A DNA stretch of 50,660 nucleotides from Levilactobacillus fuyuanensis (GCF_003946395.1 NZ_RHNZ01000020.1:1-50660), one strand, 5' to 3'; shown: positions 20,737 to 29,506, counted from the stretch's first letter. The notes: generated by a model not told the origin, from the letters alone. Numbers and translations: made by a program.

Positions 20737-20949
20737 ATGAACTTTGGCGAAGCATTAGAACAAGTGAAAAATGGAAAGGGTATGAGGCTCCCTCAATGGA
20801 AGCCAGATGTTGTTATATTTGCTCAATATCCAGATAAGCACAGTAAGATGACAGCACCGTATTTATATGTGCAATCCAGATTTGGACGTGTGCCATGGAA
20901 AGAAACAAATATTGAATTATTTAGCGATGATTGGGAGGCTGTTAAATAA
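20737..20949 (+). CDS. DUF2829/Tad2-like protein (anti-Thoeris candidate)
   Basis: A 70-residue protein with the DUF2829 plan: MNFGEALEQVKNGKGMRLPQW at the start, a middle ending in MTAPYLYVQSRFGRVPW, and the closing SDDWE. Tad2 proteins of this family bind the cyclic ADP-ribose-type signals made by Thoeris TIR enzymes and so block that defence. Family assignment is by pattern; signal binding by this short member is inference. GGAGG precedes ATG 20737, and it lies in the accessory segment before the terminase genes with the TIR-like gene 1.4 kb upstream. Confidence 0.75.
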   Translation: MNFGEALEQVKNGKGMRLPQWKPDVVIFAQYPDKHSKMTAPYLYVQSRFGRVPWKETNIELFSDDWEAVK

Positions 20950-20998
20950 CGTGTCAGCCTTTTAAAGTGCTATATTATCCTATAGAAAGGATGATTGC

Positions 20999-21268
20999 AT
21001 GACATACAGCAATGAATATGAATATTTGATTGGTAGTATTAAGTCTGGGAAAAGTCCAGAGCAGTTGGAACAGGAAGCTGAATCTTATGGGTTGGATGGG
21101 AATAAGGTTTTAGATATTAGTCAAGAGTTATTTCAGGAAGGGCTGGTAACTTCTCCCAAGGTGCCTATTTTATATACAAGCCAAGCTAATACAGGCAGAC
21201 TTATTTCAACAGATTGGAACAAAGCAATTTCACGACTGAAACAGTTAGAGGAAGAACACAATAAGTAA
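20999..21268 (+). CDS. Small helical protein before the terminase
   Basis: An 89-residue acidic helical protein (MTYSNEYEYLIGSIKSGKSPEQL..., ISRLKQLEEEHNK) with AAAGGAT before ATG 20999. Residues about 18-50 may form a small helix-turn-helix. Unknown. Its own terminator follows. Confidence 0.6.
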   Translation: MTYSNEYEYLIGSIKSGKSPEQLEQEAESYGLDGNKVLDISQELFQEGLVTSPKVPILYTSQANTGRLISTDWNKAISRLKQLEEEHNK

Positions 21269-21272
21269 AAAT

Positions 21273-21299
21273 TAGCATCGCTTAATTGCGGTGCTTTTT
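21273..21299 (+). terminator. Terminator before the packaging genes
   Basis: AGCATCGC-TTAATT-GCGGTGCT (one U-G pair) followed by TTTTTT. Confidence 0.75.
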
Positions 21300-21339
21300 T
21301 AATACATAAAATAAACAAATGGAGGTGTGGTGGTATGTA

Positions 21340-22011
21340 ATGACACGTAAATTAACACTTAAACAGCAGAAGTTCGCAGACATATACATTGAGTGTGGAA
21401 ATGCCACTAAAGCCGCTACTTACGCGGGATACAGTAAGAAGACCGCCCGGGTCATTGGACAGGAAAACCTGCTAAAACCTGCCATCAAGGAGTACATCGA
21501 TACCCGGATTAAAGAACTTGCTAGTGAGCGAGTTGCCAGCCAGCAGGAGGTCTTGGAGTTCCTGACCCGAATCATGCGTCGTCAAGAGCTGGAGCAGGTT
21601 GTTGTCACACTGCGAAAGGCTCGAACTATTCCCATGACCAATTCGGATGGGGACACGTACGACAAGCTGGTCTACGAAGATGTTGACGATGTGGTCGACA
21701 CCAAAACGAAGAACTCAGATTCGATGAAGGCTGCCGACATCCTGACCCGCGTCTTGGGCATCAGTAAAGGCCTTAACCCAGAATTGGAATCTGCCAAGAC
21801 ACGCAAGATTAAGGCTGAAGCAGAGGTGGCTGAGGGCATGGTTAAGGATCGAAAGCGACTGTTAGCAGCACAAGTTGACAAGGCTACGGCTGAAGCTACC
21901 AAGGCTAAAAAAGATGTCGATGGTTCCAATGTGCCTTTGCCGACATTTGTTGACGATGTACCGGAAAATGATGAAGAGATTAGAGGAGATGCCGATGGTA
22001 ACGACAGCTAA
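21340..22011 (+). CDS. terS: Terminase small subunit
   Basis: A 223-residue DNA-recognition subunit of the packaging motor. The N-terminal domain (LTLKQQKFADIYIECGNATKAATYAGYSKKTARVIGQENLLKP, about residues 4-46) is the helix-turn-helix of the Terminase_2 family; a long helical oligomerisation region follows and the tail is acidic. ATG 21340 follows GGAGGTG by twelve bases; an in-frame ATG at 21319 lies before the ribosome site and is unlikely. The end overlaps the start of the large subunit by 17 bases. Confidence 0.9.
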   Translation: MTRKLTLKQQKFADIYIECGNATKAATYAGYSKKTARVIGQENLLKPAIKEYIDTRIKELASERVASQQEVLEFLTRIMRRQELEQVVVTLRKARTIPMTNSDGDTYDKLVYEDVDDVVDTKTKNSDSMKAADILTRVLGISKGLNPELESAKTRKIKAEAEVAEGMVKDRKRLLAAQVDKATAEATKAKKDVDGSNVPLPTFVDDVPENDEEIRGDADGNDS

Positions 22012-22337
22012 GCGACCGAAGATAAAGATTAAGTACCTGATTGGCAAGGGGTACAACGAATTCTGGCACGACAAACATTTCTATCGTGTGGTCAAGGGGT
22101 CACGGGGCTCTAAAAAATCTCGGACCACTGCATTAAACTTCATCTACCGAATTATGAAGTATCCTTGGTCAAACTTACTGGTGGTTCGTCGGTACTCCAA
22201 TACCAATCACGATTCAACTTACACAGTTTTAAAATGGGCGATTAACCGACTTGGGGTTAGTCGCCTTTTCAAATGCAACGAAGGAAAACCGGAAATTACT
22301 TACCTGCCCACGGGGCAAAAGATTATTTTCCGTGGGT
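21995..22337 (+). CDS. terL: Terminase large subunit, exon 1
   Basis: Encodes the first 114 residues and one base of codon 115. It has the ATPase start: VVKGSRGSKKSRTTA is the Walker A-type loop, and KIIFRG is the strand that normally continues LDDPLK. Continuing past 22337 the frame reads only Leu-Thr-stop, inside the intron. AGAGGAGA precedes ATG 21995. Joined to 23141-24135 it restores a 445-residue terminase. Confidence 0.9.
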
Positions 22338-23140
22338 TGACCTAACTAGCCCACGTTAAACTCCATTACATCGGTTAAACTCTTAACGAATGAGACGCAG
22401 ACAAGACCGAGCGATTCCTTATTAACAAAACTTTTTATTCAGAGTATACTGACCCGTAGAAGGGGGTCTGTTTATGTATCTAGTATATTTATTCCGTGAA
22501 AAAAACACAGGACACGTGATTTATGTTGGCAGTTCAGCAAGACCAGCGGAAAGACTGAAAGAACACCAGCAAGCTCTACTCGGTATGAAAAAACAATCTT
22601 CAATTCATCAATATATGAACTCACACAATTTGAAATTGTATAAAGATGTCATTGTCGAGTGGGTCGATAGCGGTGAAAATAAGCATGAAATGGTTGATTT
22701 AGAAGAACAGTATTACTCCAAGTACAAGCCAGATGGTTATTTGTTAAATGATCGACCCGGTGAGGACAGGGGCGGCCATTTTAATCCGAGACGGCGTAAA
22801 GTCACGTGCTTAAACGACGGTAAAATATTTGGAAGTGTTCTAGAAGCCGCCAAATACTATGACATACCGAGAACAAGTGTCAGTAATGTTGCTCACGGTT
22901 ATCGTAGTTATGTTACAAAAAACGGAACTAGGTATCGATTTGAATTGGGTTGGCAAAGGATCGTGTAACGACTATCGAAAGCGCACAAGCAGACTGAAAT
23001 GTCTGCTTTTTTTATGCGATGAGTAGAGTAAGCCTCAAGTGAGGTTGAAAGATGGAGGACTGTTAAGCAGTCAAGATATAGTCTGATCTGTATGGAAACA
23101 TGCAGAGGATAAACGGCAACGGTTTATCCGCAACAAAATG
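22338..23140 (+). ncRNA. Group I intron in the large terminase gene
   Basis: An 803-nt self-splicing intron. Exon 1 ends GTGGGT and pairs with AGCCCAC inside the intron, with a U-G wobble at the 5' splice site, as required in P1. The 3' part has the characteristic core segment AAGATATAGTCTGATC (23073-23088 region) with flanking GGACTG/CAGTC pairing. The intron ends in G (23140). Exact joining gives GGG-TTA-GAT-GAT-CCC, restoring the conserved G-L-D-D-P of terminases. A GIY-YIG endonuclease gene occupies its middle. Confidence 0.92.
22474..22968 (+). CDS. GIY-YIG homing endonuclease in the terL intron
   Basis: A 164-residue intron-encoded endonuclease. The GIY-YIG module shows YLVYLF and YVGSS (residues 2-23), the catalytic Arg in RPAERLKEH, and the catalytic Glu in LEEQYYSKY with YLLND. 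The C-terminal part is a DNA-binding NUMOD/IENR1-type repeat (KIFGSVLEAAKYYDIPRTSVSNVAHG) with a final sheet. It would cut intronless terL alleles and spread the intron. Start ATG 22474 has AGAAGGGGG upstream. The reading frame is intact. Confidence 0.92.
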   Translation: MYLVYLFREKNTGHVIYVGSSARPAERLKEHQQALLGMKKQSSIHQYMNSHNLKLYKDVIVEWVDSGENKHEMVDLEEQYYSKYKPDGYLLNDRPGEDRGGHFNPRRRKVTCLNDGKIFGSVLEAAKYYDIPRTSVSNVAHGYRSYVTKNGTRYRFELGWQRIV

Positions 23141-24135
23141 TAGATGATCCCTTGAAAGTTACTTCGGTTGATGTAGACACGGGTCTACTGTGCTGGGCCT
23201 GGTTCGAGGAGGCGTACGAAATCGAAAACTCGGATAAGTTCGAAACAGTTGTTGAATCTGTTCGTGGGGGCCTAGATGACCCTTACGCTGATCACCAGTA
23301 CGTGCCTGCTGATGAACTTCTTAAACGTGAGCAGTGGAAAAAGGAGTTTTTCAAGCAAATTACCTTGACCTTTAACCCGTGGTCGGAGCGACATTGGCTG
23401 AAACCGATGTTTTTTGACCCGGAGACGCGTAAGCCAGATGTTTTTTCTCGTACAACCACCTTTAGGGTCAACGAGTGGCTTGATAAGCAAGACAGGCAAA
23501 GATACCTAGACTTGTATCGAACTAACCCTAGACGGGCTCAGATTGTCTGTGACGGCAAATGGGGAGTTGCTGAGGGACTTGTATTTGAAAACTGGGTTGT
23601 TGAAGACTTTGACGTCAATAAGGTAGTAGCAGAGTCGGATGGCGTGGGGCATGGAATGGACTTTGGTTTCACTCATGACCCCACGACCTTTGCTGAAGCT
23701 GCTATTAATCGTGAGACCAAGGATATCTGGATTTTTAAAGAGTTGTATCAGAAGGCCATGACGACACAGGATATCTTCGATTGGTTGGACGATAACCACT
23801 ACTTAAAGTCCGATATTGGGGCCGATTGTGCAGAACCTCGATTGATTGATGAGTTACAGGCTAAAGGCGTGCGGCGTATGCATGCGTCGATTAAAGGCCC
23901 TGATTCAATCGACTATGGGATCAACTTCTTGCAGGGCTATCGAATTCACATCCTGCCTAGTTGTGTGCATGCGATTGAAGAGTTTAACACCTACGTCTTC
24001 GATCGTGATAAGGACGGAAACTGGCTGAATAAGCCGGTCGACGCCAATAATCACTTTATTGATGCACTTAGATACGGACTAGAAAAGTACATTATTCAAT
24101 ACGAATCACTAGAGAAGCGCTTCGGCGTTGTATAA
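23141..24135 (+). CDS. terL: Terminase large subunit, exon 2
   Basis: Encodes residues 115-445 after splicing. It begins DDPLKVTSVDVDTG, continues to the Walker B-like strand GLLCWAWFEEA, and then the nuclease domain with conserved acids in MDFGFTHDPT, IGADCAEP and ANNHFIDALRYGLE. A TTG at 23152 could be mistaken for a start of a separate gene; it lies inside the exon. Translocates DNA into the prohead and cuts concatemers. Confidence 0.92.
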
Positions 24136-24151
24136 GCAAGGAGGTGAGTGA

Positions 24152-25513
24152 ATGAGCAAAGATATTGTGGGACTTGATGGTAATCCATTGATTATGGACT
24201 TTATGCAGACCAAGCAGGCACCAGCGACAGGAACACGACACCCAGACCCCTTCCACATGCAGCGACCGGGGATGGGGCACCATTTGGGAGACTACGAGTT
24301 GGAGCAACTTTATCGGGGTAATTCGATGGCCCGAAACATTGTGGATATTCCCGCTGAGGATATGACCCGTAATGGCTGGCATATCAAGATGGACGATAAT
24401 TCCTTAGCAGCTAAGTATGAGGCACGATTAAATGAATTGAACGCCCAGAAACGATTCAAGGACCTTTACCGATACTCGCGGCTTTACCGAGCGGGGTATA
24501 TTGCTATCAGTACGACCGAGAGCTGGAATTATGGACTTGAGGACCCTTTGAACCCAGACAGACTGTTGCGAATCCCATTTCTTACGGCGTTTAGCTCCAA
24601 GAAGGTCAACGAGACCGAGTTCGATGATGACGTCTTCTCACCAACTTACGGGCAAGCTCTAAGTTATCAGATCAACAACGGAACCGCTGACGTGCAAGGG
24701 TCAAATTATTATGGGGTACAGCAGGTAGATAAGTCACGTTTGCTTCGCCAACAAGAACTGCGGTTCGAAGATGAAACGGAAGGTATCTCGCTATTGGAGA
24801 CCATTTACGACATCTTGATGACGATGGATACAGGGCTCTACTCAGTCGGGGAGATTCTGTACGACTATGTTTTTAAGGTTTTCAAGTCCCCATCGGTTGA
24901 CGACACGAGTCCCGATAAGCTGTTGCAGGTCGGGGCGGCTGCTTCGTCAAAGTTTAGAACTGAGTCCACCGCATTAATTAGTGACAAGGACGAGTTGACC
25001 AAAGAATCAACCAACGTCGGTGGCATTGACAGCTTGCTTGATTTCTTGTGGGAATACCTTAGTGGCGCGGCCCGCATGCCCAAGTCGGTTCTTAAAGGCC
25101 AAGAGGCCGGAACACTGACTGGGGCACAGTATGATGTGATGAACTACTATAGCCGCATTGCTTCGGACCAAGAGAACAAGATGCGACCACAGCTGGAATA
25201 TTTGCTCAAATTGCTTATGCGAGCCAGTGATGAGTGCGGCGGATCGCTAGACCCCGACACCGTTAACTGGTCCATCGAATTTAACCCGCTGTGGTCGGTT
25301 GATTCGCAAACCGATTCGCAGATTCGCTTAGCAAACGCTCAGGCCGACCAGATTTACATTCAAAACGGCGTGCAAGGACCTGAAGAGGTTCGAGAGGCAC
25401 GTTTTGGTTCCAGTGGCATGGACCCGGATGGTTCAGTTGATATGGACAGTATGAGTGATGACGAGCGCCGGGCGGTAGTTGAGGCTTATCGCAAAGAACA
25501 TGGCGGTGATTAG
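24152..25513 (+). CDS. Portal protein (DUF1073 type)
   Basis: A 453-residue portal forming the ring through which DNA enters. The DUF1073 pattern is visible in LEQLYRGNSMARNIVDIPAEDMTRNGW (about residues 50-75), the WEYLSGAARMPKSVLKGQEAGTLTGAQYD stem region (near 300-330) and the final INP-like helix. AAGGAGGTGAG precedes ATG 24152, sixteen bases after terL. The acidic C-terminus ends near the start of the minor head gene. Confidence 0.9.
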   Translation: MSKDIVGLDGNPLIMDFMQTKQAPATGTRHPDPFHMQRPGMGHHLGDYELEQLYRGNSMARNIVDIPAEDMTRNGWHIKMDDNSLAAKYEARLNELNAQKRFKDLYRYSRLYRAGYIAISTTESWNYGLEDPLNPDRLLRIPFLTAFSSKKVNETEFDDDVFSPTYGQALSYQINNGTADVQGSNYYGVQQVDKSRLLRQQELRFEDETEGISLLETIYDILMTMDTGLYSVGEILYDYVFKVFKSPSVDDTSPDKLLQVGAAASSKFRTESTALISDKDELTKESTNVGGIDSLLDFLWEYLSGAARMPKSVLKGQEAGTLTGAQYDVMNYYSRIASDQENKMRPQLEYLLKLLMRASDECGGSLDPDTVNWSIEFNPLWSVDSQTDSQIRLANAQADQIYIQNGVQGPEEVREARFGSSGMDPDGSVDMDSMSDDERRAVVEAYRKEHGGD

Positions 25514-25515
25514 CC

Positions 25516-26343
25516 ATGAGAGTGCCACACACGCGTTATCCACTAAGAATTGAGAAATCATACGCACATACTGTCGGTAAGGCTGTATGCCAAGTTGAGA
25601 GCACTACACTACTGTTGCTTAAGTCAGAGGTCAAGCCAGTAATTGACCGAGGAACTGTCAACGACTCGCTTTACAACGACGACATGATCGACTGGGTTGA
25701 ATCCCTAATTAACCGGTTAAAGGAGCTGATTCTTGGTTATTTTACAGATACTGACGCGAAGCAAATGGTTGAGCGGTTTATGTCGGCTATCAACACCAGT
25801 AATCGTGCCAACGTGGCGTCACAGATTCAATCTCACGAGCTAGTGAAGCATGCAACGTTGCTTCCTAGTGGTAAGCCGGTAATCATGGCAATTAATCCAC
25901 TCGCAGGGGATGCGCAGCTTGACGGCTACGTCAAAGGTAAGATTGCCGAAAATGTCAGTTACATCAAGGGTATCCGCGATGATTATGCGACGAAGATTGA
26001 GCAGATTATCTATCGTGGCGTCACAAAGGGGCAGTCTTATGGTGAGATGGCGGAAGCAATCCGTCACCAAGGCAAGATGAGTCGCAATCGCGCCGCTTTC
26101 ATTGCCCGGGACCAGTCCGGGACCATCTACAGTCAGATGACCCGTACTAGGCACCAAGCAGCTGGAATTAACCACTTTCAATGGCGTGGAATGATGGATG
26201 AGCGTGAACGTGCCAGTCATGTGGCACGCGAGGGCATTATCTACAACTACGACACGGCTGGCTTGCTACCCGGAGAAGATTATGGGTGCCGTTGTACTGG
26301 TGATCCTGTTTTTGATGACGAATTAGATGATTCAGAAGAATAA
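25516..26343 (+). CDS. Minor head protein (MuF / SPP1 gp7 family)
   Basis: A 275-residue head-morphogenesis protein expected to sit on the portal. The N-terminal half is helical; the family domain (about residues 150-265) includes GVTKGQSYGEMAEAIRH, RAAFIARDQSGTIYSQMTRTRHQAAGI, WRGMMDERERASH and the final DYGCRC. ATG 25516 lies two bases after the portal stop. A related CRC-type domain occurs in the lysogeny region (5401). Confidence 0.88.
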   Translation: MRVPHTRYPLRIEKSYAHTVGKAVCQVESTTLLLLKSEVKPVIDRGTVNDSLYNDDMIDWVESLINRLKELILGYFTDTDAKQMVERFMSAINTSNRANVASQIQSHELVKHATLLPSGKPVIMAINPLAGDAQLDGYVKGKIAENVSYIKGIRDDYATKIEQIIYRGVTKGQSYGEMAEAIRHQGKMSRNRAAFIARDQSGTIYSQMTRTRHQAAGINHFQWRGMMDERERASHVAREGIIYNYDTAGLLPGEDYGCRCTGDPVFDDELDDSEE

Positions 26344-26365
26344 CGAAACGAAGGGAGGTGAAAGT

Positions 26366-26635
26366 ATGGCAGATACAAATTCATCTAGTGCCGCAAGTAC
26401 GCCAAGCTCTGCAGCACCTAGCTCTAAAACTGTTACTAGCATGTATGCTTCGAGTACGACACCAGCAGCGCCAGCAACTAATCCTAAGGGTACGGCCAAG
26501 ACCGTGACCTTAAAAGAAGGCGACAAGCTATGGCGGGTTGCCACTGATGCTGGCATTTCGTTAGACACACTTGTACAAATTAATGGCTTGAAGAACTACT
26601 CGGTTAAGCCCGGTAAGGTTCTGCAATTGCCATAG
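26366..26635 (+). CDS. LysM-domain head-region protein
   Basis: An 89-residue protein with a low-complexity Ser/Thr/Ala/Pro start (about residues 1-45) and a C-terminal LysM-like module (TLKEGDKLWRVATDAGISLDTLVQINGLKNYSVKPG). GGGAGGTG precedes ATG 26366; the longer frame overlaps the previous gene. LysM usually binds peptidoglycan or chitin; within a capsid gene block it may be a capsid ornament or a protein that reaches the wall on infection. Confidence 0.8.
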   Translation: MADTNSSSAASTPSSAAPSSKTVTSMYASSTTPAAPATNPKGTAKTVTLKEGDKLWRVATDAGISLDTLVQINGLKNYSVKPGKVLQLP

Positions 26636-26646
26636 GAGGTGATTGC

Positions 26647-27750
26647 ATGAAATTTTATGATCGTGCTGAGCTTGGCAAGTATACTGAAACGCCTGAAGGT
26701 TATTTACATGGCGAGTTTCCGATTACGCGTCCCGGAGTCTTCCCGTATATGCGTAATGGTGGAAGTGTCTCCCAAGTGGCAAAGCTTCCGGATGAGGTAT
26801 TTTCTAAGGAGACCATCGAATCTGCCAACAACAAGCCATTGACTAATGACCACCCAAACGTGGGTGTTGATGTGCGGAACTTCAAGGCATTATCTGTAGG
26901 GATGACCGACAGTGACGCCCACGTTGAAGACAATAAGCTGGTAGTTGGGGCAACCATTACGGACCCAGACATGATTGCTCAGGTTAAGTCGGGTAAGCGG
27001 GAACTTTCGATTGGCTTCAATGCTGACGTTCCTACAGAATCCGGGGAGTACGGCGGAGCCCAGTATGACGCCGCTCAGCGCAACATCAAGATAAATCACA
27101 TTGCTATCGTAGATAGAGGCCGCGCAGGTCATGGAATTTCAATTCATGACAGTGCGGCTTTTGTTATGGGCGATAACAACACGAATACAGGAGGAAAACA
27201 CATGGCGAATTTAATCATTGATAGCCAACAATTCGAAGTGGACCAGCATGTTGCAGATGCCCACGACGACTTAAAGAAGCAAGTGGCCGCTAAAGAGGCT
27301 GAACTTGCAAAGCTAAAGAAGCAATTGAATGGGGCGAATGACGAAGCGGCAAGCTCTAAAAAGGAAGCCGATTCACTTAAGGGTGAACGGGATGCCTTAA
27401 AGACGCAACTCAAGGATGCTCAGGATAAGCAACTTGACCAAGACGCCTTAGACAAGCGCATTGACGCACGGCTTGCACTTCAGACTAGCGCAGCTCGTTT
27501 TGTTGGTGATAGCTTCGACTTCAAGGGGAAGACTGACCGGGAAGTTAAGGTGGCTGCCATTAAGACCACCAATGATGCCTTTGATGAAAAGGATAAGTCT
27601 GACGACTATATCAATGCATTCTACGATTCTGCGGTTTCCTTGGCAGATAAGAAAGGGTTCACTCACACGTTGGGTGGCCAAGGTGGGAATCAAAACGAAG
27701 CTGACTCGGTAGATAAGCTCAAAGGCGACCGAGCCAACGCCTACAAGTAA
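26647..27750 (+). CDS. Prohead protease fused to scaffold (DUF2213)
   Basis: A 367-residue fusion. Residues 1-165 form a DUF2213-type prohead protease (LPDEVFSKETIESANNKPLTNDHP; RELSIGFNAD, NHIAIVDRGRAGH, the expected His/Ser elements). Residues about 186-300 are a long coiled coil (AAKEAELAKLKKQL..., GERDALKTQLKDAQ) followed by a conserved scaffold tail. A strong internal start in frame (27202) should make scaffold alone. Confidence 0.85.
   Translation: MKFYDRAELGKYTETPEGYLHGEFPITRPGVFPYMRNGGSVSQVAKLPDEVFSKETIESANNKPLTNDHPNVGVDVRNFKALSVGMTDSDAHVEDNKLVVGATITDPDMIAQVKSGKRELSIGFNADVPTESGEYGGAQYDAAQRNIKINHIAIVDRGRAGHGISIHDSAAFVMGDNNTNTGGKHMANLIIDSQQFEVDQHVADAHDDLKKQVAAKEAELAKLKKQLNGANDEAASSKKEADSLKGERDALKTQLKDAQDKQLDQDALDKRIDARLALQTSAARFVGDSFDFKGKTDREVKVAAIKTTNDAFDEKDKSDDYINAFYDSAVSLADKKGFTHTLGGQGGNQNEADSVDKLKGDRANAYK
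27202..27750 (+). CDS. Scaffold protein from an internal start
   Basis: ATG 27202 is in frame with the protease-scaffold gene and is preceded by AGGAGGAAAAC, a stronger site than the one before the full-length start. The 182-residue product is just the coiled-coil scaffold. The nested arrangement is like phage lambda C/Nu3. Confidence 0.7.
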   Translation: MANLIIDSQQFEVDQHVADAHDDLKKQVAAKEAELAKLKKQLNGANDEAASSKKEADSLKGERDALKTQLKDAQDKQLDQDALDKRIDARLALQTSAARFVGDSFDFKGKTDREVKVAAIKTTNDAFDEKDKSDDYINAFYDSAVSLADKKGFTHTLGGQGGNQNEADSVDKLKGDRANAYK

Positions 27751-27764
27751 AGGAGGGATAACTC

Positions 27765-28229
27765 ATGGGATTAATTCCACGACCACAAATGTACATGGAC
27801 CCCAACATTGGGTTGGGCAAGATTGCCGACATTCGGCATACAGAAGTTGACTCAGCGGTTGCTGCAGGAGTAGTAGCTGCCGGGGCCGCCGTTCAAATGA
27901 GTTCGGGGGCTGTTACGACCGTTAGTGATGGTAAGTTCTATGGCGTTGCAGTAGCCAAGGACTACGTCGATAACTTGGATGATTCACCACAAACGTCTAA
28001 GTACAAGGCTAAGCAGATGGTTCCTGTTTTGCGTAAGGGGACCATCAACGTTGCCATCACGGCCGATGTTGCGGAAGGCCAGCCAGCTGCTGTTGACGGG
28101 ACGACTGGGAACTTCAAGCCGGCTGCAGGTGCTGACACGATTGTGGGGACGTTCAAGACAGCGGGTAAGTTTGTTGCCGACGACGCCACTGCGGGCTCAA
28201 CGGCACAACTTCAAATTAACTTGCCATAA
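27765..28229 (+). CDS. Capsid decoration / structural cement protein
   Basis: A 154-residue Ala/Gly/Val-rich protein between scaffold and major capsid genes. The pattern AGAAVQMSSGAVTTVSDGKFYGVAVAKDYVDN, VPVLRKGTINVAITADVAEGQPAAVD resembles DUF2190-like cement proteins that stabilise capsids. GGAGGG precedes ATG 27765. Confidence 0.75.
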   Translation: MGLIPRPQMYMDPNIGLGKIADIRHTEVDSAVAAGVVAAGAAVQMSSGAVTTVSDGKFYGVAVAKDYVDNLDDSPQTSKYKAKQMVPVLRKGTINVAITADVAEGQPAAVDGTTGNFKPAAGADTIVGTFKTAGKFVADDATAGSTAQLQINLP

Positions 28230-28243
28230 GGAGGCGACAGTAG

Positions 28244-29122
28244 ATGCCACAAGAATTAGCAATGATTGAAAATCGCGACTTAATCGCGATGGAAAAGACG
28301 GTGCTTAAGGCACCACAAGAAGAATTAATTGGTCGGTCACTGTTTCCAACCATTCCTGGGGTAAATCCAGGGGCAGAGACCTACGGATACAGTCTAATGA
28401 CTCGGCACGGTGCTGCCAAGGTTATTGCCAACGGGGCCGATGACTTACCGATGGTCGACGAAGACGTTAAGCGAGCTTATCAGCCAATCTACACTATTGC
28501 CGCTGGTATTCACTTCACGTATCAGGAAGTATTTGCCGCTCAAATGGCCGGACAGCCGCTTCAAACGGATAAAGCTGAAACGGTCCGCCGGGCAATCTCC
28601 GAGAAGGAAAATGACATCATCTTCAACGGGGAATCAAAGGTTGGTATCACCGGTCTGACAAACCTTGAAGGTATTCAGGCAATGAACGCTGACAAGAAGT
28701 TTTCAGAATCTACTGGGGCAGAGATGCAAGAGACTTTGCGTAAGGCTAAGTCCTTAATCACTGTAATTCCAGGGTTCAATCAAGCACGGTTGAAGCTAGT
28801 TTTAGCACCAGCCCAATATGAATCTTTGAACTCACGTTACAGCGACTACGACTCCCGCACCATTTTGGAAGTCATCAATGCCGCTGGCTGGTTTAGCTCC
28901 ATCGAAACGACCTCCGCATTGGTAGGTAAGGGGTTGGATAACTCAGAATGTGCGATGATCTTTGATTCCACTTCACAAACCGGTGGTTTCTTGCTCCCTC
29001 GTGACGTCACGCAGTTCCCACAAGAAGCGCACTATCCTAACACGATTGTGCCTTATGATGAACGGACCGGTGGCCTGGTAATCAAGACGCCGTACGCCAT
29101 CGTTAAACTGTCAGGAATCTAA
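28244..29122 (+). CDS. Major capsid protein (DUF2184/HK97-like fold)
   Basis: A 292-residue capsid protein. It begins ENRDLIAMEKTVLKAPQEELIGRSLFP, has YQPIYTIAAGIHFTYQEV near residue 90, and ends GGLVIKTPYAIVKLSGI, the DUF2184 pattern, an encapsulin/HK97-like fold. Position after scaffold and cement gene and an AAGGAGG site support abundant expression. Confidence 0.88.
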   Translation: MPQELAMIENRDLIAMEKTVLKAPQEELIGRSLFPTIPGVNPGAETYGYSLMTRHGAAKVIANGADDLPMVDEDVKRAYQPIYTIAAGIHFTYQEVFAAQMAGQPLQTDKAETVRRAISEKENDIIFNGESKVGITGLTNLEGIQAMNADKKFSESTGAEMQETLRKAKSLITVIPGFNQARLKLVLAPAQYESLNSRYSDYDSRTILEVINAAGWFSSIETTSALVGKGLDNSECAMIFDSTSQTGGFLLPRDVTQFPQEAHYPNTIVPYDERTGGLVIKTPYAIVKLSGI

Positions 29123-29132
29123 GGAGGACGCC

Positions 29133-29495
29133 ATGTTAGTTAAAAATAAGGGTAAATTCATTCACAACGTTGGTGGGGTGCAACTGGTCCCCGGTTCTAA
29201 CCAACTCACCAAGAAGCAATCCGAAGCATTCAACACGGCTATCAAGTCGAACAAGTTGAATGCTTTTTTAGTTGAAAAGGGCACCTTATCTGCTGTTGAA
29301 GGTAAAGGTGGCAAGGACGTGCAAAGTGTTACTGACATGACCCTTGACCAAGCACTGCCTGAGATTGCGGACACCGTATCGGTTGAGACACTGACCAAGT
29401 GGTTAGCCGATGAACAACGCGGCGCCGGTCGTAAGAAGATGGTGGACACGTTGAAGGCTCGGATTGCTGAATTAAAGACCCCGGAAGACGAATAG
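29133..29495 (+). CDS. Head-region structural protein
   Basis: A 120-residue protein. A beta-like N-terminus (MLVKNKGKFIHNVGGVQLVPGSNQL) is followed by helices and a charged tail. It lies between major capsid and connector genes; similar small proteins there are head fibres or head-completion factors. Not identified further. GGAGG precedes ATG 29133. Confidence 0.7.
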   Translation: MLVKNKGKFIHNVGGVQLVPGSNQLTKKQSEAFNTAIKSNKLNAFLVEKGTLSAVEGKGGKDVQSVTDMTLDQALPEIADTVSVETLTKWLADEQRGAGRKKMVDTLKARIAELKTPEDE

Positions 29496-29506
29496 AGGTG
29501 GTCTAA

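Noticed and set aside
22338-22345. Premature stop in terL, suggesting a pseudogene
   Set aside because: The stop lies within a group I intron with clear P1 pairing, core motif and terminal G; exact splicing restores the conserved protein.
23152-24135. Separate gene starting at TTG 23152
   Set aside because: It has no ribosome site and begins in the middle of the terminase sequence; it is exon 2.
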